A stretch of 64,000 nt of DNA from Lysobacter lycopersici (GTDB taxonomy: Bacteria > Pseudomonadota > Gammaproteobacteria > Xanthomonadales > Xanthomonadaceae): positions 1,750,001-1,814,000 of the forward strand of contig NZ_CP041742.1 of assembly GCF_007556775.1 (NCBI RefSeq), written 5' to 3'. Below are positions 8,405 through 16,335 of the stretch, piece after piece. The position numbers were made by a program, and so were the translations under genes. The notes under the pieces were generated by a model, which had not been told where the DNA came from, made no database searches, and saw only the letters and a program-made list of their open reading frames with translations. The number at the start of each line of letters is the position of its first letter. The first letter of the stretch is position 1.

Positions 8405-9136
8405 ATGGATCCCTGCATCGCCGTCGTCACCGGCGCCAACCGCGGCCTCGGCCTGGAATTCGTCCGCCAGTTGCTGGCGCGCGGCGACCGCGTGCTCGCT
8501 GCCTGCCGCCAGCCGGGCAAGGCCTCGTCGCTCAATGCATTGGCCGGCGACCATCCCGGTCGCCTGCATGTGCTGCCGCTGGATGTCGCCAACGAGGCTT
8601 CGCGCACCGCATTCGCGCGCGAACTCGCGCTGGTACTCGACGACGACGCGCGCATCGACCTAATGGTGAACAACGCGGGCGCGCTGCATTCGGGCGAACG
8701 CTGGGGCCAGGTGCGCGAATCCGCGCTGGACGACAGTTTCCGCACCAATGCGATCGGGCCATTCCTGTTGACGCAGGCGCTGGCGCCGCGACTCGCCGAC
8801 GCCTGCCCTGAGCAAGGTCGAAGGGGCGGCAAGGTCGCGTTCGTCTCGACCGTGATGGCTTCGATCGGCACGCGGCGCGAATTCCGTTCGCCCAGCTACT
8901 GTGCGAGCAAGGCGGCGCTGGACATGCTCGCGGTGCAGGCCGCGCACGCGCTGGCGGCGCGCGGCATCGCGGTCGCGTTGCTGCATCCGGGCTGGGCGCA
9001 GACCGACATGGGCGGCGATGGCGCGGACGTGACGGCGGCCGATTCGGTCGCCGGCCTGTTGCGGCAGGTCGATGCGACCGATGCATCGAAGCCGTTGCAG
9101 CTGCGCGACTGGCGCGGCGAAACGATTGCGTGGTGA
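8405..9136 (+). CDS. Short-chain dehydrogenase/reductase
   Basis: A 243-residue classical SDR. The cofactor motif TGANRGLG is at residues 9-16, NNAG at 89-92, the active-site Ser148 follows in AFVSTVMAS and YCASK gives Tyr165/Lys169. Substrate unknown; the sequence resembles C-factor/sniffer-type SDRs. Residues 134-141 (CPEQGRRG) are encoded by a REP-like palindrome embedded in frame. This is an extra loop between helix and strand where relatives run directly into the GGKVAF strand. The gene ends 9 bp before trmL, so the two are probably co-transcribed. Confidence 0.88.
   Translation: MDPCIAVVTGANRGLGLEFVRQLLARGDRVLAACRQPGKASSLNALAGDHPGRLHVLPLDVANEASRTAFARELALVLDDDARIDLMVNNAGALHSGERWGQVRESALDDSFRTNAIGPFLLTQALAPRLADACPEQGRRGGKVAFVSTVMASIGTRREFRSPSYCASKAALDMLAVQAAHALAARGIAVALLHPGWAQTDMGGDGADVTAADSVAGLLRQVDATDASKPLQLRDWRGETIAW
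8806..8825. repeat. REP-like palindrome CCCTGAGC-N4-GTCGAAGGG-type inside the SDR gene
   Basis: The stretch reads CCCTGAGCAAGGTCGAAGGG. It matches the widespread intergenic element usually written CCCTTCGACAAGCTCAGGG, except for the central bases. Here it lies inside a coding region, in frame, adding roughly 7 codons. Confidence 0.6.
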
Positions 9137-9145
9137 ATCGACGCG

Positions 9146-9628
9146 ATGTTCCACGTCATCCTGTTCCGCCCCGAAATCCCGCCCAATACCGGCAACGTCA
9201 TCCGCCTGTGCGCGAACACCGGCGCGACCCTGCACCTGGTGCGGCCGTTGGGCTTTTCACTCGACGACAAACAGCTGAAGCGCGCCGGCCTCGACTACCA
9301 CGAATACGCGACGCTGCGCGTGCACGACGACCTCGATGCCGCGTTCGCGGACATCGCCGCGTCGACCATGGGCGAAGCTCCGCGCGTGTTCGCGCTGTCG
9401 ACGCGCGGCGGCGTGCGCTTCGATGCGCCGCGTTTCCGCGCGGGCGATGCGTTCCTGTTCGGCTGCGAAACCGCTGGCCTGCCGGAAGCCGTGTTCGCCG
9501 CGATCCCCGAGGATCGCCGTTTGCGCCTGCCGATGCGTGCCAACAGCCGCAGCCTCAACCTGTCGAACGCGGTCGCGGTGACGGTGTTCGAGGCCTGGCG
9601 GCAATCGGGTTTCGACGGCGCCGCCTGA
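9146..9628 (+). CDS. trmL: tRNA (cytidine/uridine(34)-2'-O)-methyltransferase TrmL
   Basis: A 160-residue SPOUT-fold methyltransferase with the TrmL pattern: N-terminal [13 protein letters not shown], central FGCETAGLP and C-terminal [11 protein letters not shown] knot motif. It methylates the 2'-OH of the wobble nucleotide of tRNA-Leu isoacceptors using S-adenosylmethionine. Length is normal for the family and the protein is complete. It follows the SDR gene by 9 bp and precedes an AraC-type regulator by 17 bp. Confidence 0.95.
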   Translation: MFHVILFRPEIPPNTGNVIRLCANTGATLHLVRPLGFSLDDKQLKRAGLDYHEYATLRVHDDLDAAFADIAASTMGEAPRVFALSTRGGVRFDAPRFRAGDAFLFGCETAGLPEAVFAAIPEDRRLRLPMRANSRSLNLSNAVAVTVFEAWRQSGFDGAA

Positions 9629-9645
9629 GCGCGTACGCTGTCGGC

Positions 9646-10500
9646 ATGGGCCAGTCCGCTGCCATCCCGGTGCCGGCGTTCGATGTCGATGTCCTGCTCG
9701 ACACCGCGGTCGCGTCGGTGCGCGACGTGCGCTGCCGCGGCGAATGCAGGCACCGCAGCGCGGAGGAATGCGCGTCGGCCACGCACCTGGTGTTCCCTTA
9801 TCGCGGTGTGTACCTGCGCCATGTCGGCAGCGCACAAGCCGTGGCGGACGCCAACCACGTGCTGTCGTTCAACGCCGGCGAAGGCTATCGCGTCAGCCAT
9901 CCGCTCGAAGGCGGGGATGCGAGCCTGTCGATCCGGCTCGACGAAGCGTTGTTGCGCGAACTGGCGCCTCCCGCGCTGCTGCGCGACGACGCGCCGCCGG
10001 CTTTCCGCCACCAGGCACTTCGCATCGATGCGCGCGCGCAAGCGCTGGTCGCGCTGTTGCGGCATGCGCTGCACCACGACCGGGTCGAGCCGCTGGAAGC
10101 CGAAGGCCTGGTGCTGACGCTGGCATCGCGCAGCCTCGGCCCGCGCACCGCGCGCACGCCGGGCGCGACGCGCGCACGGCAGCGATTGGTCGATCGCGCG
10201 AAGTTGCTGCTCGCCAGCGATCCCGCGCGCCGCTGGACCCTTGCCGGCATCGCCGCGCAAGTCGGCGGCTCGCCGGTGTACCTGACCCAGGCCTTCAAGC
10301 AGGTCGAAGGCATGCCGCTGTACCGTTACCAGTTGCAACTGCGGCTGGCGCGCGCGCTGGACCTGCTCGAAAGCGACATCGATCTGTCCGCGCTGGCGCA
10401 GGACCTCGGCTTCTCCAGCCACAGCCATTTCGCCGCGGCGTTCCGCCAGGCCTACGGCCGCACGCCATCCGGATTCCGCGGCGTCGCCGCGCATCGCTAA
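9646..10500 (+). CDS. AraC-family transcriptional regulator
   Basis: A 284-residue regulator. The N-terminal half looks like a cupin-type sensing domain and the last 100 residues carry two helix-turn-helix motifs (WTLAGIAAQVGGSPVYLTQAF and LSALAQDLGFSSHSHFAAAF) ending in the AraC signature FRQAYGRTPSGFR. Ligand and targets are unknown. A Cys-rich N-terminal segment (CRGECRHRSAEEC) could sense metal or redox state, but that is inference. The nearest downstream gene is the Cys-rich miniprotein at 10578. Confidence 0.88.
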   Translation: MGQSAAIPVPAFDVDVLLDTAVASVRDVRCRGECRHRSAEECASATHLVFPYRGVYLRHVGSAQAVADANHVLSFNAGEGYRVSHPLEGGDASLSIRLDEALLRELAPPALLRDDAPPAFRHQALRIDARAQALVALLRHALHHDRVEPLEAEGLVLTLASRSLGPRTARTPGATRARQRLVDRAKLLLASDPARRWTLAGIAAQVGGSPVYLTQAFKQVEGMPLYRYQLQLRLARALDLLESDIDLSALAQDLGFSSHSHFAAAFRQAYGRTPSGFRGVAAHR

Positions 10501-10577
10501 AGATCCTGACAGCGGCGACGATGCCGCGATGGTTTCCTGTGCATGCCCGTTCCGGGCTTCCCCACAGGAGAACCGCC

Positions 10578-10724
10578 ATGCAAGAACGTACCTGCGCCGC
10601 CTGCGACTATCCGCTCGACGACAACGCCATCCAGGTCACCGTCGGTGGACGCACCGTCGAAGCCTGTTGCGAGGAATGCGCGCAGAAACTGCGCGAAGCG
10701 GGCGAAGCAGCGCGCAACCACTGA
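10578..10724 (+). CDS. Cys-rich 48-residue putative metal-binding protein
   Basis: A 48-residue protein with CAAC near the N-terminus and ACCEEC near residue 31, an arrangement like small YHS/zinc-ribbon-type metal-binding domains. A good Shine-Dalgarno (CAGGAG) lies 7 nt before the ATG, supporting expression. It sits about 80 bp after the AraC-type regulator, which also has a Cys cluster. Function unknown; a metallochaperone role is only a guess. Confidence 0.7.
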   Translation: MQERTCAACDYPLDDNAIQVTVGGRTVEACCEECAQKLREAGEAARNH

Positions 10725-10926
10725 TCGCAATTCCATTTCGCGCCTTTGGCGCCATGCCGCCGCCGCACCCGGGACGGCGGCGCATGACCCGGGCGTTGCG
10801 GAAAAGTTCCTGAACCCTTCGGTTCATTATTCAGGGCGTGTTGCGAGGGCCCGTCGATACTGCGCACGCCGGCTGCGAACGGTTCGCCTCAGCGCCGGCC
10901 ATAACAAACAACAGAAGAGGTCCCCC

Positions 10927-11493
10927 ATGAAGCGCGCTTTGCTTGCCCTGTCCCTGCTCGCCGCCCTGCCCTTCGCCGCCTTGGCGCAGGAAAGCGGCAG
11001 CACCGGCCTGAGTTACAACTACCTCGAAGGCGGTTACGCCGCCACCAACACCGATTCCGGCGACGCCGACGGCTGGGGTTTGAACGGTTCGGCCGCGTTC
11101 ACGCCCAACTGGTCCGTGTTCGGCGCCTACAGCAACCAGAAGATCGACGACACCGACGTCGATTTCGACCAGTGGCGCCTGGGCGTGGGCTACAACCACC
11201 CCATCGCGACCAGCACCGACCTCGTCACCCGCGCCGCGTACGAGAAGTTCGACGCAGGCAGCGGCGCCGATTTCGACGGCTACAGCGTCGAAGCCGGCGT
11301 GCGCAGCGCGCTGACCACCAACCTGGAGGGCTATGCGCTGGCCGGTTACGAGGACGGCGACGAGTACGACAGCGATTTCTACGGTCGCCTCGGCGCACAG
11401 GTGAAGTTCAACCAGAACTGGGGCATCAATGGCGACGTGAAGTTCGTCGGCGGCGATACCCAATGGTTCGTCGGCCCGCGCTTCAGCTGGTAA
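10927..11493 (+). CDS. ax21: Ax21-family outer-membrane beta-barrel protein
   Basis: A 188-residue exported barrel. The signal peptide ends at ALAQ (residue about 21), followed by alternating amphipathic strands (SYNYLEGGYAATNTD, AGVRSALTTNLEGYALAGYED) and a terminal aromatic residue in WFVGPRFSW, typical of outer-membrane barrels. The pattern matches Ax21 of Xanthomonas and Stenotrophomonas, a small outer-membrane-vesicle-associated protein once proposed as an immune elicitor; that claim was later withdrawn. A strong intrinsic terminator follows. Its direct downstream neighbours are four paralogous secreted proteins. Confidence 0.85.
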   Translation: MKRALLALSLLAALPFAALAQESGSTGLSYNYLEGGYAATNTDSGDADGWGLNGSAAFTPNWSVFGAYSNQKIDDTDVDFDQWRLGVGYNHPIATSTDLVTRAAYEKFDAGSGADFDGYSVEAGVRSALTTNLEGYALAGYEDGDEYDSDFYGRLGAQVKFNQNWGINGDVKFVGGDTQWFVGPRFSW

Positions 11494-11553
11494 GCGCGAC
11501 CGAACTGCAGCACCCGCGACGACTCCCCTCTCTCTCCCCCGACGTCGCGAACG

Positions 11554-11580
11554 CCCCGGCCGGAAACGGCCGGGGTTTTT
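11554..11580 (+). terminator. Intrinsic terminator after ax21
   Basis: A 9-bp GC stem (CCCCGGCCG/CGGCCGGGG) with a GAAA tetraloop is followed by TTTTT. The same hairpin core recurs at the far end of the paralogue array (14138-14160). Confidence 0.9.
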
Positions 11581-11659
11581 CGTTCCGGCGTGTCCGCTTT
11601 CGGCTCCTCGCCACGCATACACGGTGACCGGCCCGCATGGCCATTCCCGGAATGCATCG
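11581..11659 (+). repeat. Conserved leader, unit A of secreted-protein array
   Basis: This leader carries GTGTCCGCTTT, CACGCATACA and GCCATTCCCGGAATGCATCG just before the start codon. Nearly the same sequence precedes unit B (about 12230-12308) and unit C (about 12881-12959), and a degraded version precedes unit D (about 13503-13597). The block probably holds promoter and ribosome binding site (GGAA about 8 nt before the ATG), so each unit would be transcribed separately. Confidence 0.6.
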
Positions 11660-12175
11660 ATGAACCCCCTGAATTCCCTGTTCGCCACCGCGTTCGTCGC
11701 CAGCGTTCTGGCCGCGTCGCCCGCGCAGGCAACCACCATGGCCCGCACGATGGAGGACCAGGGCGGTCCCGCCTGCCAGCTCAGCGTCCCCACGACGTCG
11801 ACGCAAGTCCGTCCACGCGCGTCCGGGATGCGCAACGAGGGCACCACCAACGCCTTCGTGCTCTGCCAGTTCACGGCCACCTCGACCCCGTTCACGCAGG
11901 CCAGCATCGTCCTCGCCAGTATCGATGGCGCCGACCACAACCTGTCCTGCACCGGCATGAGCGGCTATGCCACGCAGACCGCCTACTACTCGACCTTCAA
12001 CATCTTCGTGCGCGCCAGCGACCAGGCCGGAACGAGCATCGGCTGGAACTCGGGCTACTTCGATCCATCGTTGAGCACGCTTCCTTCCCGCGGGTTCTCG
12101 GTCACCTGCAACCTGCCGCCGGGCATGGCGATCATCAGCACCTTTGCCTTCTACGACGAAGACGTGGGTTCGTAA
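11660..12175 (+). CDS. Secreted four-cysteine protein, array unit A (unknown function)
   Basis: A 171-residue protein with a signal peptide ending near SPAQA (residue about 25). The mature part opens with the family motif EDQGGPACQLSVPTTSTQVRPR, followed by GMRNEGT, LCQF, a second half with SCTG and VTCN, and the tail FYDEDVGS. Four cysteines are common to all four units, so two disulfides are likely. I do not recognise a known family. The ATG was chosen because the signal peptide starts there and the position is the same in the other units. It follows the ax21 terminator and ends before its own terminator. Confidence 0.75.
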   Translation: MNPLNSLFATAFVASVLAASPAQATTMARTMEDQGGPACQLSVPTTSTQVRPRASGMRNEGTTNAFVLCQFTATSTPFTQASIVLASIDGADHNLSCTGMSGYATQTAYYSTFNIFVRASDQAGTSIGWNSGYFDPSLSTLPSRGFSVTCNLPPGMAIISTFAFYDEDVGS

Positions 12176-12202
12176 GCGCCACCCATTCCGAACCGCCATC
12201 GA

Positions 12203-12229
12203 CCCCGGTCTGCAACGACCGGGGTTTTT
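12203..12229 (+). terminator. Intrinsic terminator after array unit A
   Basis: An 8-bp stem (CCCCGGTC/GACCGGGG) with the loop TGCAAC and TTTTT. It is followed at once by the conserved leader of unit B. Confidence 0.9.
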
Positions 12230-12308
12230 CGTGCGCGCGTGTCCGCTTTTCGCTCCCTGCCACGCATACATGGCAACCGGCCCGCGCGGCCATTCCCGGA
12301 ATGCATCG

Positions 12309-12827
12309 ATGGACACCCCGAACGCCTTCGCGACCACGATCTTGGTGGCCAGCCTGATGGGCGCGACGCCCGCGTCGGCGGCCCCTGCGACCCGCTATCT
12401 CTTCGACCAGGGCGGACCGGCCTGCCAACTGAGCGTGCCCACCATTTCGTCGAAGGTGCGTCCACGTGCCAATGGCATGCGCAACGAGGGAACGGCCAAC
12501 GAATTCGTGATCTGCCAGTACTCGAGGAACGGGGGTGGTTCCTTCAAGTACGTGTCGATTTCGGTTTCCACTTTCGACGGAATCGACCATGCCATCCAGT
12601 GCACCGCCATGACCGGCGACGTGGCGAATGGAACTTCCTATTCCAGCAAGAACTTCTCCACCGGCACGAACCCCAACTGGTACGGCTTCGCCCAATGGGT
12701 TCCTTCGGATTTCGGCCAAGCGGGCACGGCATTCGTCAATTCGACTGCTTCGGTGACCTGCATCCTGCCGCCCGGAGCTTCGATCATCCTTGTCGCCGCC
12801 AGTTACGACGAAGACGTGGGCGCGTAA
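12309..12827 (+). CDS. Secreted four-cysteine protein, array unit B (unknown function)
   Basis: A 172-residue paralogue of unit A. The signal peptide ends near TPASA; the family block FDQGGPACQLSVPTIS, RPRANGMRNEGT and ICQY follows, then QCTA, VTCIL and the tail YDEDVGA. The middle is the most variable part (FSTGTNPNWYGFAQWVPSDF against unit A), while the cysteine frame and both ends are conserved. This is the pattern of a stable scaffold with a diversifying surface. It has its own leader and terminator. No enzymatic motif is visible. Confidence 0.75.
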   Translation: MDTPNAFATTILVASLMGATPASAAPATRYLFDQGGPACQLSVPTISSKVRPRANGMRNEGTANEFVICQYSRNGGGSFKYVSISVSTFDGIDHAIQCTAMTGDVANGTSYSSKNFSTGTNPNWYGFAQWVPSDFGQAGTAFVNSTASVTCILPPGASIILVAASYDEDVGA

Positions 12828-12854
12828 GTCGCTTCCCGTTCGAACCACTATCGC

Positions 12855-12880
12855 ACCGGTCGACAACGGCCGGGGTTTTT
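12855..12880 (+). terminator. Intrinsic terminator after array unit B
   Basis: The stem CCGGTCG/CGGCCGG has one G-T pair and an ACAA loop, followed by GG and TTTTT. The array terminator is in the same position as after unit A. Confidence 0.8.
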
Positions 12881-12959
12881 CGTGCGCGCGTGTCCGCTTT
12901 TCGCCCCCTGCCACGCATACATGGCAACCGGCCCACGGGGCCATTTCCGGAATGCATCG

Positions 12960-13493
12960 ATGAACATCCCGAACGCCTTCGTCGTCGCAATCCTGGTTGG
13001 CGGCTTCGTGGCCGCGCAACCGGCGAATGCCGCAACAATCGACCGCACCTATCAGGATCAAGGCGGCCCCGCATGCCAACTCAGCATGCCGACCACGTCC
13101 TCGCAAGTGCGTCCGCGCGCGACCGGCATGCGCAACGAAGGAACCGCCAGCGAATTCGTGATCTGCCAGTTCCCTTCGAACGGTACGCCGTTTTTCCGTG
13201 CCAGCATCACTATCGTGCGCATCGACGAAAACAATCACGACGTGCAATGCACGGCCGTGAACGGCACCCAGTTGTCGGGTATCCAATACTCCACGAGAAC
13301 CGCCACCACCGGCACCGACGGTACTCCTAACTCCATCACGTGGGATCGCGCCTGGGGGGACTTTCCCTCTCCATACCAGAACGGCCCGACCGACCGTTTT
13401 TCCCAACCCGCCCTCTCCGTCACCTGCATCCTGCCGCCTGGCGCCGCAATCCAGGGAGTCTATGGCTCGTACCACGATGACGTGGGCCAATGA
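12960..13493 (+). CDS. Secreted four-cysteine protein, array unit C (unknown function)
   Basis: A 177-residue paralogue, the longest unit. The signal peptide ends near QPANA. Family block: YQDQGGPACQLSMPTTSSQVRP, GMRNEGT, ICQF; then QCTA, an extended variable loop (residues about 115-150, rich in T, G and P) and VTCIL. The tail YHDDVGQ departs from the EDVGA seen elsewhere. The usual terminator is missing: the stop codon runs straight into a GGCGGGGTTTTC remnant, so transcription could read into unit D. Confidence 0.75.
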   Translation: MNIPNAFVVAILVGGFVAAQPANAATIDRTYQDQGGPACQLSMPTTSSQVRPRATGMRNEGTASEFVICQFPSNGTPFFRASITIVRIDENNHDVQCTAVNGTQLSGIQYSTRTATTGTDGTPNSITWDRAWGDFPSPYQNGPTDRFSQPALSVTCILPPGAAIQGVYGSYHDDVGQ

Positions 13494-13597
13494 CCAGGCG
13501 GGGTTTTCATCGCCACTCGGGCCATGTCCGCTTCCACCCCGGTATTACGCATAGGCGGAAACCGGCCAACGCGGCCATTCCCGGATCATCCGCAAAA

Positions 13598-14107
13598 ATG
13601 AGCGTAACGAAACTTGCCGCCATCATCGTCCTCGCGAACGCCGCATTCGCCGCCATGCCCGCGGCCGCGGTCGAGAAAAGCCGCGAATTGTGGGACCAGG
13701 GCGGCCCGGCCTGCCAATTGAGCGTCCCGACCACGTCGTCCCAGGTACGTCCGCGCGCGACGGGCATGCGCAATGAAGGCACCAGCAACCAGTTCATCAT
13801 CTGCCAATACGCATCGACCTCGTCCGCATTCAAGGCCGCATACATCTACTTCCAGACCATCGACGGCGCCAACCATGCCGTGCAATGCACCGGCATGCGG
13901 GGCACCGCGGCCGGCGGCGACGCGTACTACGCCACCAAGAGCGGGGACACGGGCACGGGCAGCTATACCCAATTCTCCTGGTCCCCCGCGGATTTCGACG
14001 AGACGACCGATTTCGGCAATGCCATGTTTTCGGTGACGTGCATCCTTCCGGCCGGAACGTCGATCATCGCGACCCAGGCGATCTATGCGGAAGACGTGGG
14101 CGCGTGA
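13598..14107 (+). CDS. Secreted four-cysteine protein, array unit D (unknown function)
   Basis: A 169-residue paralogue. The signal peptide MSVTKLAAIIVLANAAFAAM differs from those of units A-C and ends near PAAA; the mature domain keeps WDQGGPACQLSVPTTSSQVRP, GMRNEGT, ICQY, QCTG, VTCIL and the tail YAEDVGA. Its upstream leader has drifted and lost the GGAATGCATCGATG start context, so the gene may depend on read-through from unit C. Function unknown. Confidence 0.75.
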   Translation: MSVTKLAAIIVLANAAFAAMPAAAVEKSRELWDQGGPACQLSVPTTSSQVRPRATGMRNEGTSNQFIICQYASTSSAFKAAYIYFQTIDGANHAVQCTGMRGTAAGGDAYYATKSGDTGTGSYTQFSWSPADFDETTDFGNAMFSVTCILPAGTSIIATQAIYAEDVGA

Positions 14108-14137
14108 CCTCGCCGCCCCGAATCGAATGACCCAGCC

Positions 14138-14160
14138 CCGGCCGGAAACGGCCGGAGTTT
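14138..14160 (+). terminator. Terminator hairpin after array unit D
   Basis: The stem CCGGCCG/CGGCCGG with a GAAA loop and GAGTTT has the same core as the ax21 terminator at 11554. It lies between unit D and the convergent gpsA gene and could serve both directions. Confidence 0.7.
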
Positions 14161-14166
14161 CGTGTT

Positions 14167-15201
14167 CTACGGGAACAATTCCTGCGGGTATTCCGCCTTC
14201 TGCTCGCGCGCGAGCAGCCGCTGCAGCCCTTCCGCCGGCGTGAGGTCGCCGTGCAACACATCGCGCACGTTTTCGGCGATGGGCAGTTCCACGTCGTGGC
14301 GCGAGGCGAGGCGCATCACCTCGTCCGCGGTCTGCACCGATTCGACCACCTGGCCGATGTCGCGCACCGCATCGTCCAGCGATTGACCGCGACCGAGCGC
14401 GAGGCCGAGGCGCCGGTTGCGCGACAGGTCGCCGGTGCAGGTGAGCACGAGGTCGCCGAGGCCGGCGAGGCCCATCAGCGTCTCGGGCCGCCCGCCGATG
14501 GCGATGTTGAGCCGCAACATCTCGTTGAGGCCGCGGGTGATGAGTCCCGCGCGCGCGTTCAGGCCGAGCTGCATGCCGTCGGCGACGCCGGTGGCGACCG
14601 CGAGCACGTTCTTCATCGCACCACCGAGTTCGGCGCCGCGCATGTCGTCGCCGGTGTAGGCGCGGAACGCGGGACCATGCAGCACGTCGGCGACGAGCTG
14701 CGCGAACGCGGCTTCGTCCGAATGCACGGTGAGCGCGGTCGGCAATCCCTGCGCGACTTCCTTCGCGAACGAAGGCCCGGTCACCACCGCCAGCGGCACG
14801 CCGGTGCCGAGCATGTCGCCGGCGACTTCGTGCAGGAAACGGCCGCTGCCGGGTTCGAAGCCCTTGGTCGCCCACGCCACGCCGGCATCGGCGGGACGCA
14901 ACGGCGCCAGCGCGCGCAGGGTTTCGGTGAACGCGTGCGAAGGCACCACCACCAGCACCAGATCCGCGTCGCGCAACGCCGCGGCGAGGTCGGTGGTCGC
15001 GCGCAGCGCATCGGGCAGTGCGATGCCGGGAAGGTAATGCGGGTTCTCGTGCCGCGCGTCGATCGCCTCGACCACGCCTGCATCGCGGCCCCACAACACG
15101 ACGCGATGGCCGTGCCGTGCGATCAGCGCGGCGAGCGCGGTGCCCCAGGAGCCCGCGCCGAGGACGGCGACCGAGCGTGCGGCCGTTGCGTCCGGTCCCA
15201 T
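14167..15201 (-). CDS. gpsA: NAD(P)-dependent glycerol-3-phosphate dehydrogenase
   Basis: A 344-residue cytoplasmic enzyme that reduces dihydroxyacetone phosphate to sn-glycerol-3-phosphate for phospholipid synthesis. The Rossmann motif [11 protein letters not shown] is at the N-terminus; GPSFAKEVA, the catalytic-lysine region [14 protein letters not shown] and [14 protein letters not shown] follow in family order. The ATG at 15201 was chosen because the sequence upstream is low-complexity and overlaps secB. It starts 7 bp after the secB stop; the secB-gpsA pairing is typical of Xanthomonadaceae. Confidence 0.96.
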   Translation of the reverse strand: MGPDATAARSVAVLGAGSWGTALAALIARHGHRVVLWGRDAGVVEAIDARHENPHYLPGIALPDALRATTDLAAALRDADLVLVVVPSHAFTETLRALAPLRPADAGVAWATKGFEPGSGRFLHEVAGDMLGTGVPLAVVTGPSFAKEVAQGLPTALTVHSDEAAFAQLVADVLHGPAFRAYTGDDMRGAELGGAMKNVLAVATGVADGMQLGLNARAGLITRGLNEMLRLNIAIGGRPETLMGLAGLGDLVLTCTGDLSRNRRLGLALGRGQSLDDAVRDIGQVVESVQTADEVMRLASRHDVELPIAENVRDVLHGDLTPAEGLQRLLAREQKAEYPQELFP

Positions 15202-15208
15202 GCCGGGC

Positions 15209-15736
15209 TCAGGCGTTGCCGGCGGTCTCGGTGCCGCTGCCGAGGGCGCCACCGGCCTGCTGCGCGGCGCGCTGGCGCAGGTTCTCGGCGTACAGCCCCT
15301 CGAAGTTCAGCGGCTGCATCAGGAACGGCGGGAAACCGCCGGCCTGGATCAGGTCGCCGATGGTCTGGCGCGCGTATGGATACAGCGAGGCCGGGCACAA
15401 CGTGCCGAGCACCGCGTCCAGCGTCTGCGGATCGAAACCGGCGAGGGTGAACAGCCCGGCCTGCTTCACTTCGGCCAGGTACAGGGTCTTGTCGTCGACC
15501 GTGCAGGTCACGGTGATGTCGAGCTGCACTTCGTAGGCGACGTCGCCGAGGCGCTGCACGCTCTGCGCGAGGTTCATCTGCAGCTGCGGCTGGCCCGGGA
15601 GTTCGGCCGCGAACACCTGCGGCGCGCCCGGCGCTTCGAACGAGACGTCCTTGACGTAGAGCTTGTCGAGGCTGAAGGTCTGGCCCGCCGGCTGCGCGTC
15701 GGTCGCGGCGCCGTTGGCTGGGGAAGTCTCGGACAT
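15209..15736 (-). CDS. secB: Protein-export chaperone SecB
   Basis: A 175-residue SecB that holds preproteins unfolded and hands them to SecA. Core motifs are visible: YVKDVSFE, a VQLDITVT strand, [37 protein letters not shown]. The N-terminal 20 residues and the A/G-rich C-terminal tail are longer than in E. coli SecB, which is common in this lineage. It lies between a rhodanese gene and gpsA. The grxC gene often found between rhodanese and secB is absent here. Confidence 0.96.
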   Translation of the reverse strand: MSETSPANGAATDAQPAGQTFSLDKLYVKDVSFEAPGAPQVFAAELPGQPQLQMNLAQSVQRLGDVAYEVQLDITVTCTVDDKTLYLAEVKQAGLFTLAGFDPQTLDAVLGTLCPASLYPYARQTIGDLIQAGGFPPFLMQPLNFEGLYAENLRQRAAQQAGGALGSGTETAGNA

Positions 15737-15806
15737 CGGGGTACTCCGGCTGGAACGTGGGGAAAGCGGCGATTATGGCACGCGCCCGCGGCCCGGCCGG
15801 GCCCGC

Positions 15807-16241
15807 CTAGCGGCCCTTGGCCAGCGGCAGGCCGGCCTGCTGCCAGCCATCGATACCGCCATCGAGCACGAACACGCGCTCGAAGCCGGCCTTGCGCAGC
15901 ATGGATGCGGCGCCCTCGGCGCTCTGCCCGGCCTTGCACACCAGCACCACCGGCCGCGATTTCGCCATGGCCAGCAGTTTGTGTTCAGGCTTCACCTCGG
16001 CCAGCGCCAGTTGCTTCGCGCCGGGGATGTGGCCTTTCTCGAAATCGGCCGCAACGCGCACGTCCAACACCAGCGCGTCCTCGCGGTTGACCAGTGCGGT
16101 CAGCGCCGCGGGAGCGAGTCGGTGTCCGCCGCGCAGCAGGCGCATCGCCTCCATCCCCAGGATGGCGAGGGTCAGGCCGGCCAGCGCCGAGGACAGAATG
16201 GGGTTGCGACCGGCGAAGGCCGCGAGTTCGGCGAAGTTCAC
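15807..16241 (-). CDS. Membrane-anchored rhodanese-like protein (YibN type)
   Basis: A 144-residue protein with an N-terminal transmembrane segment (residues about 10-32) and one rhodanese domain. The active-site loop VCKAGQSAEGAA supplies Cys near residue 102, so sulfurtransferase activity is possible. The order rhodanese-secB-gpsA matches the yibN-secB-gpsA locus, which suggests a link to the export machinery. About 70 bp separate it from secB. Confidence 0.88.
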   Translation of the reverse strand: MNFAELAAFAGRNPILSSALAGLTLAILGMEAMRLLRGGHRLAPAALTALVNREDALVLDVRVAADFEKGHIPGAKQLALAEVKPEHKLLAMAKSRPVVLVCKAGQSAEGAASMLRKAGFERVFVLDGGIDGWQQAGLPLAKGR

Positions 16242-16335
16242 GTGCAGGGTTTCCGGCTACGACGAAGCGGCGCGCATTGTCCCACAGCGGCTTCACCCGA
16301 CGTTGTCGCGGGAACGGCCCATCCCCGCGATTGCC

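Noticed and set aside
8801-8830. A frameshift or sequencing error in the SDR gene
   Set aside because: The extra stretch matches a known palindromic element and keeps the frame; all motifs on both sides are intact.
11554-14160. CRISPR array at the tandem repeats of the secreted-protein locus
   Set aside because: The repeat units are about 0.6 kb and consist of coding genes with leaders and terminators, not short repeats with spacers.
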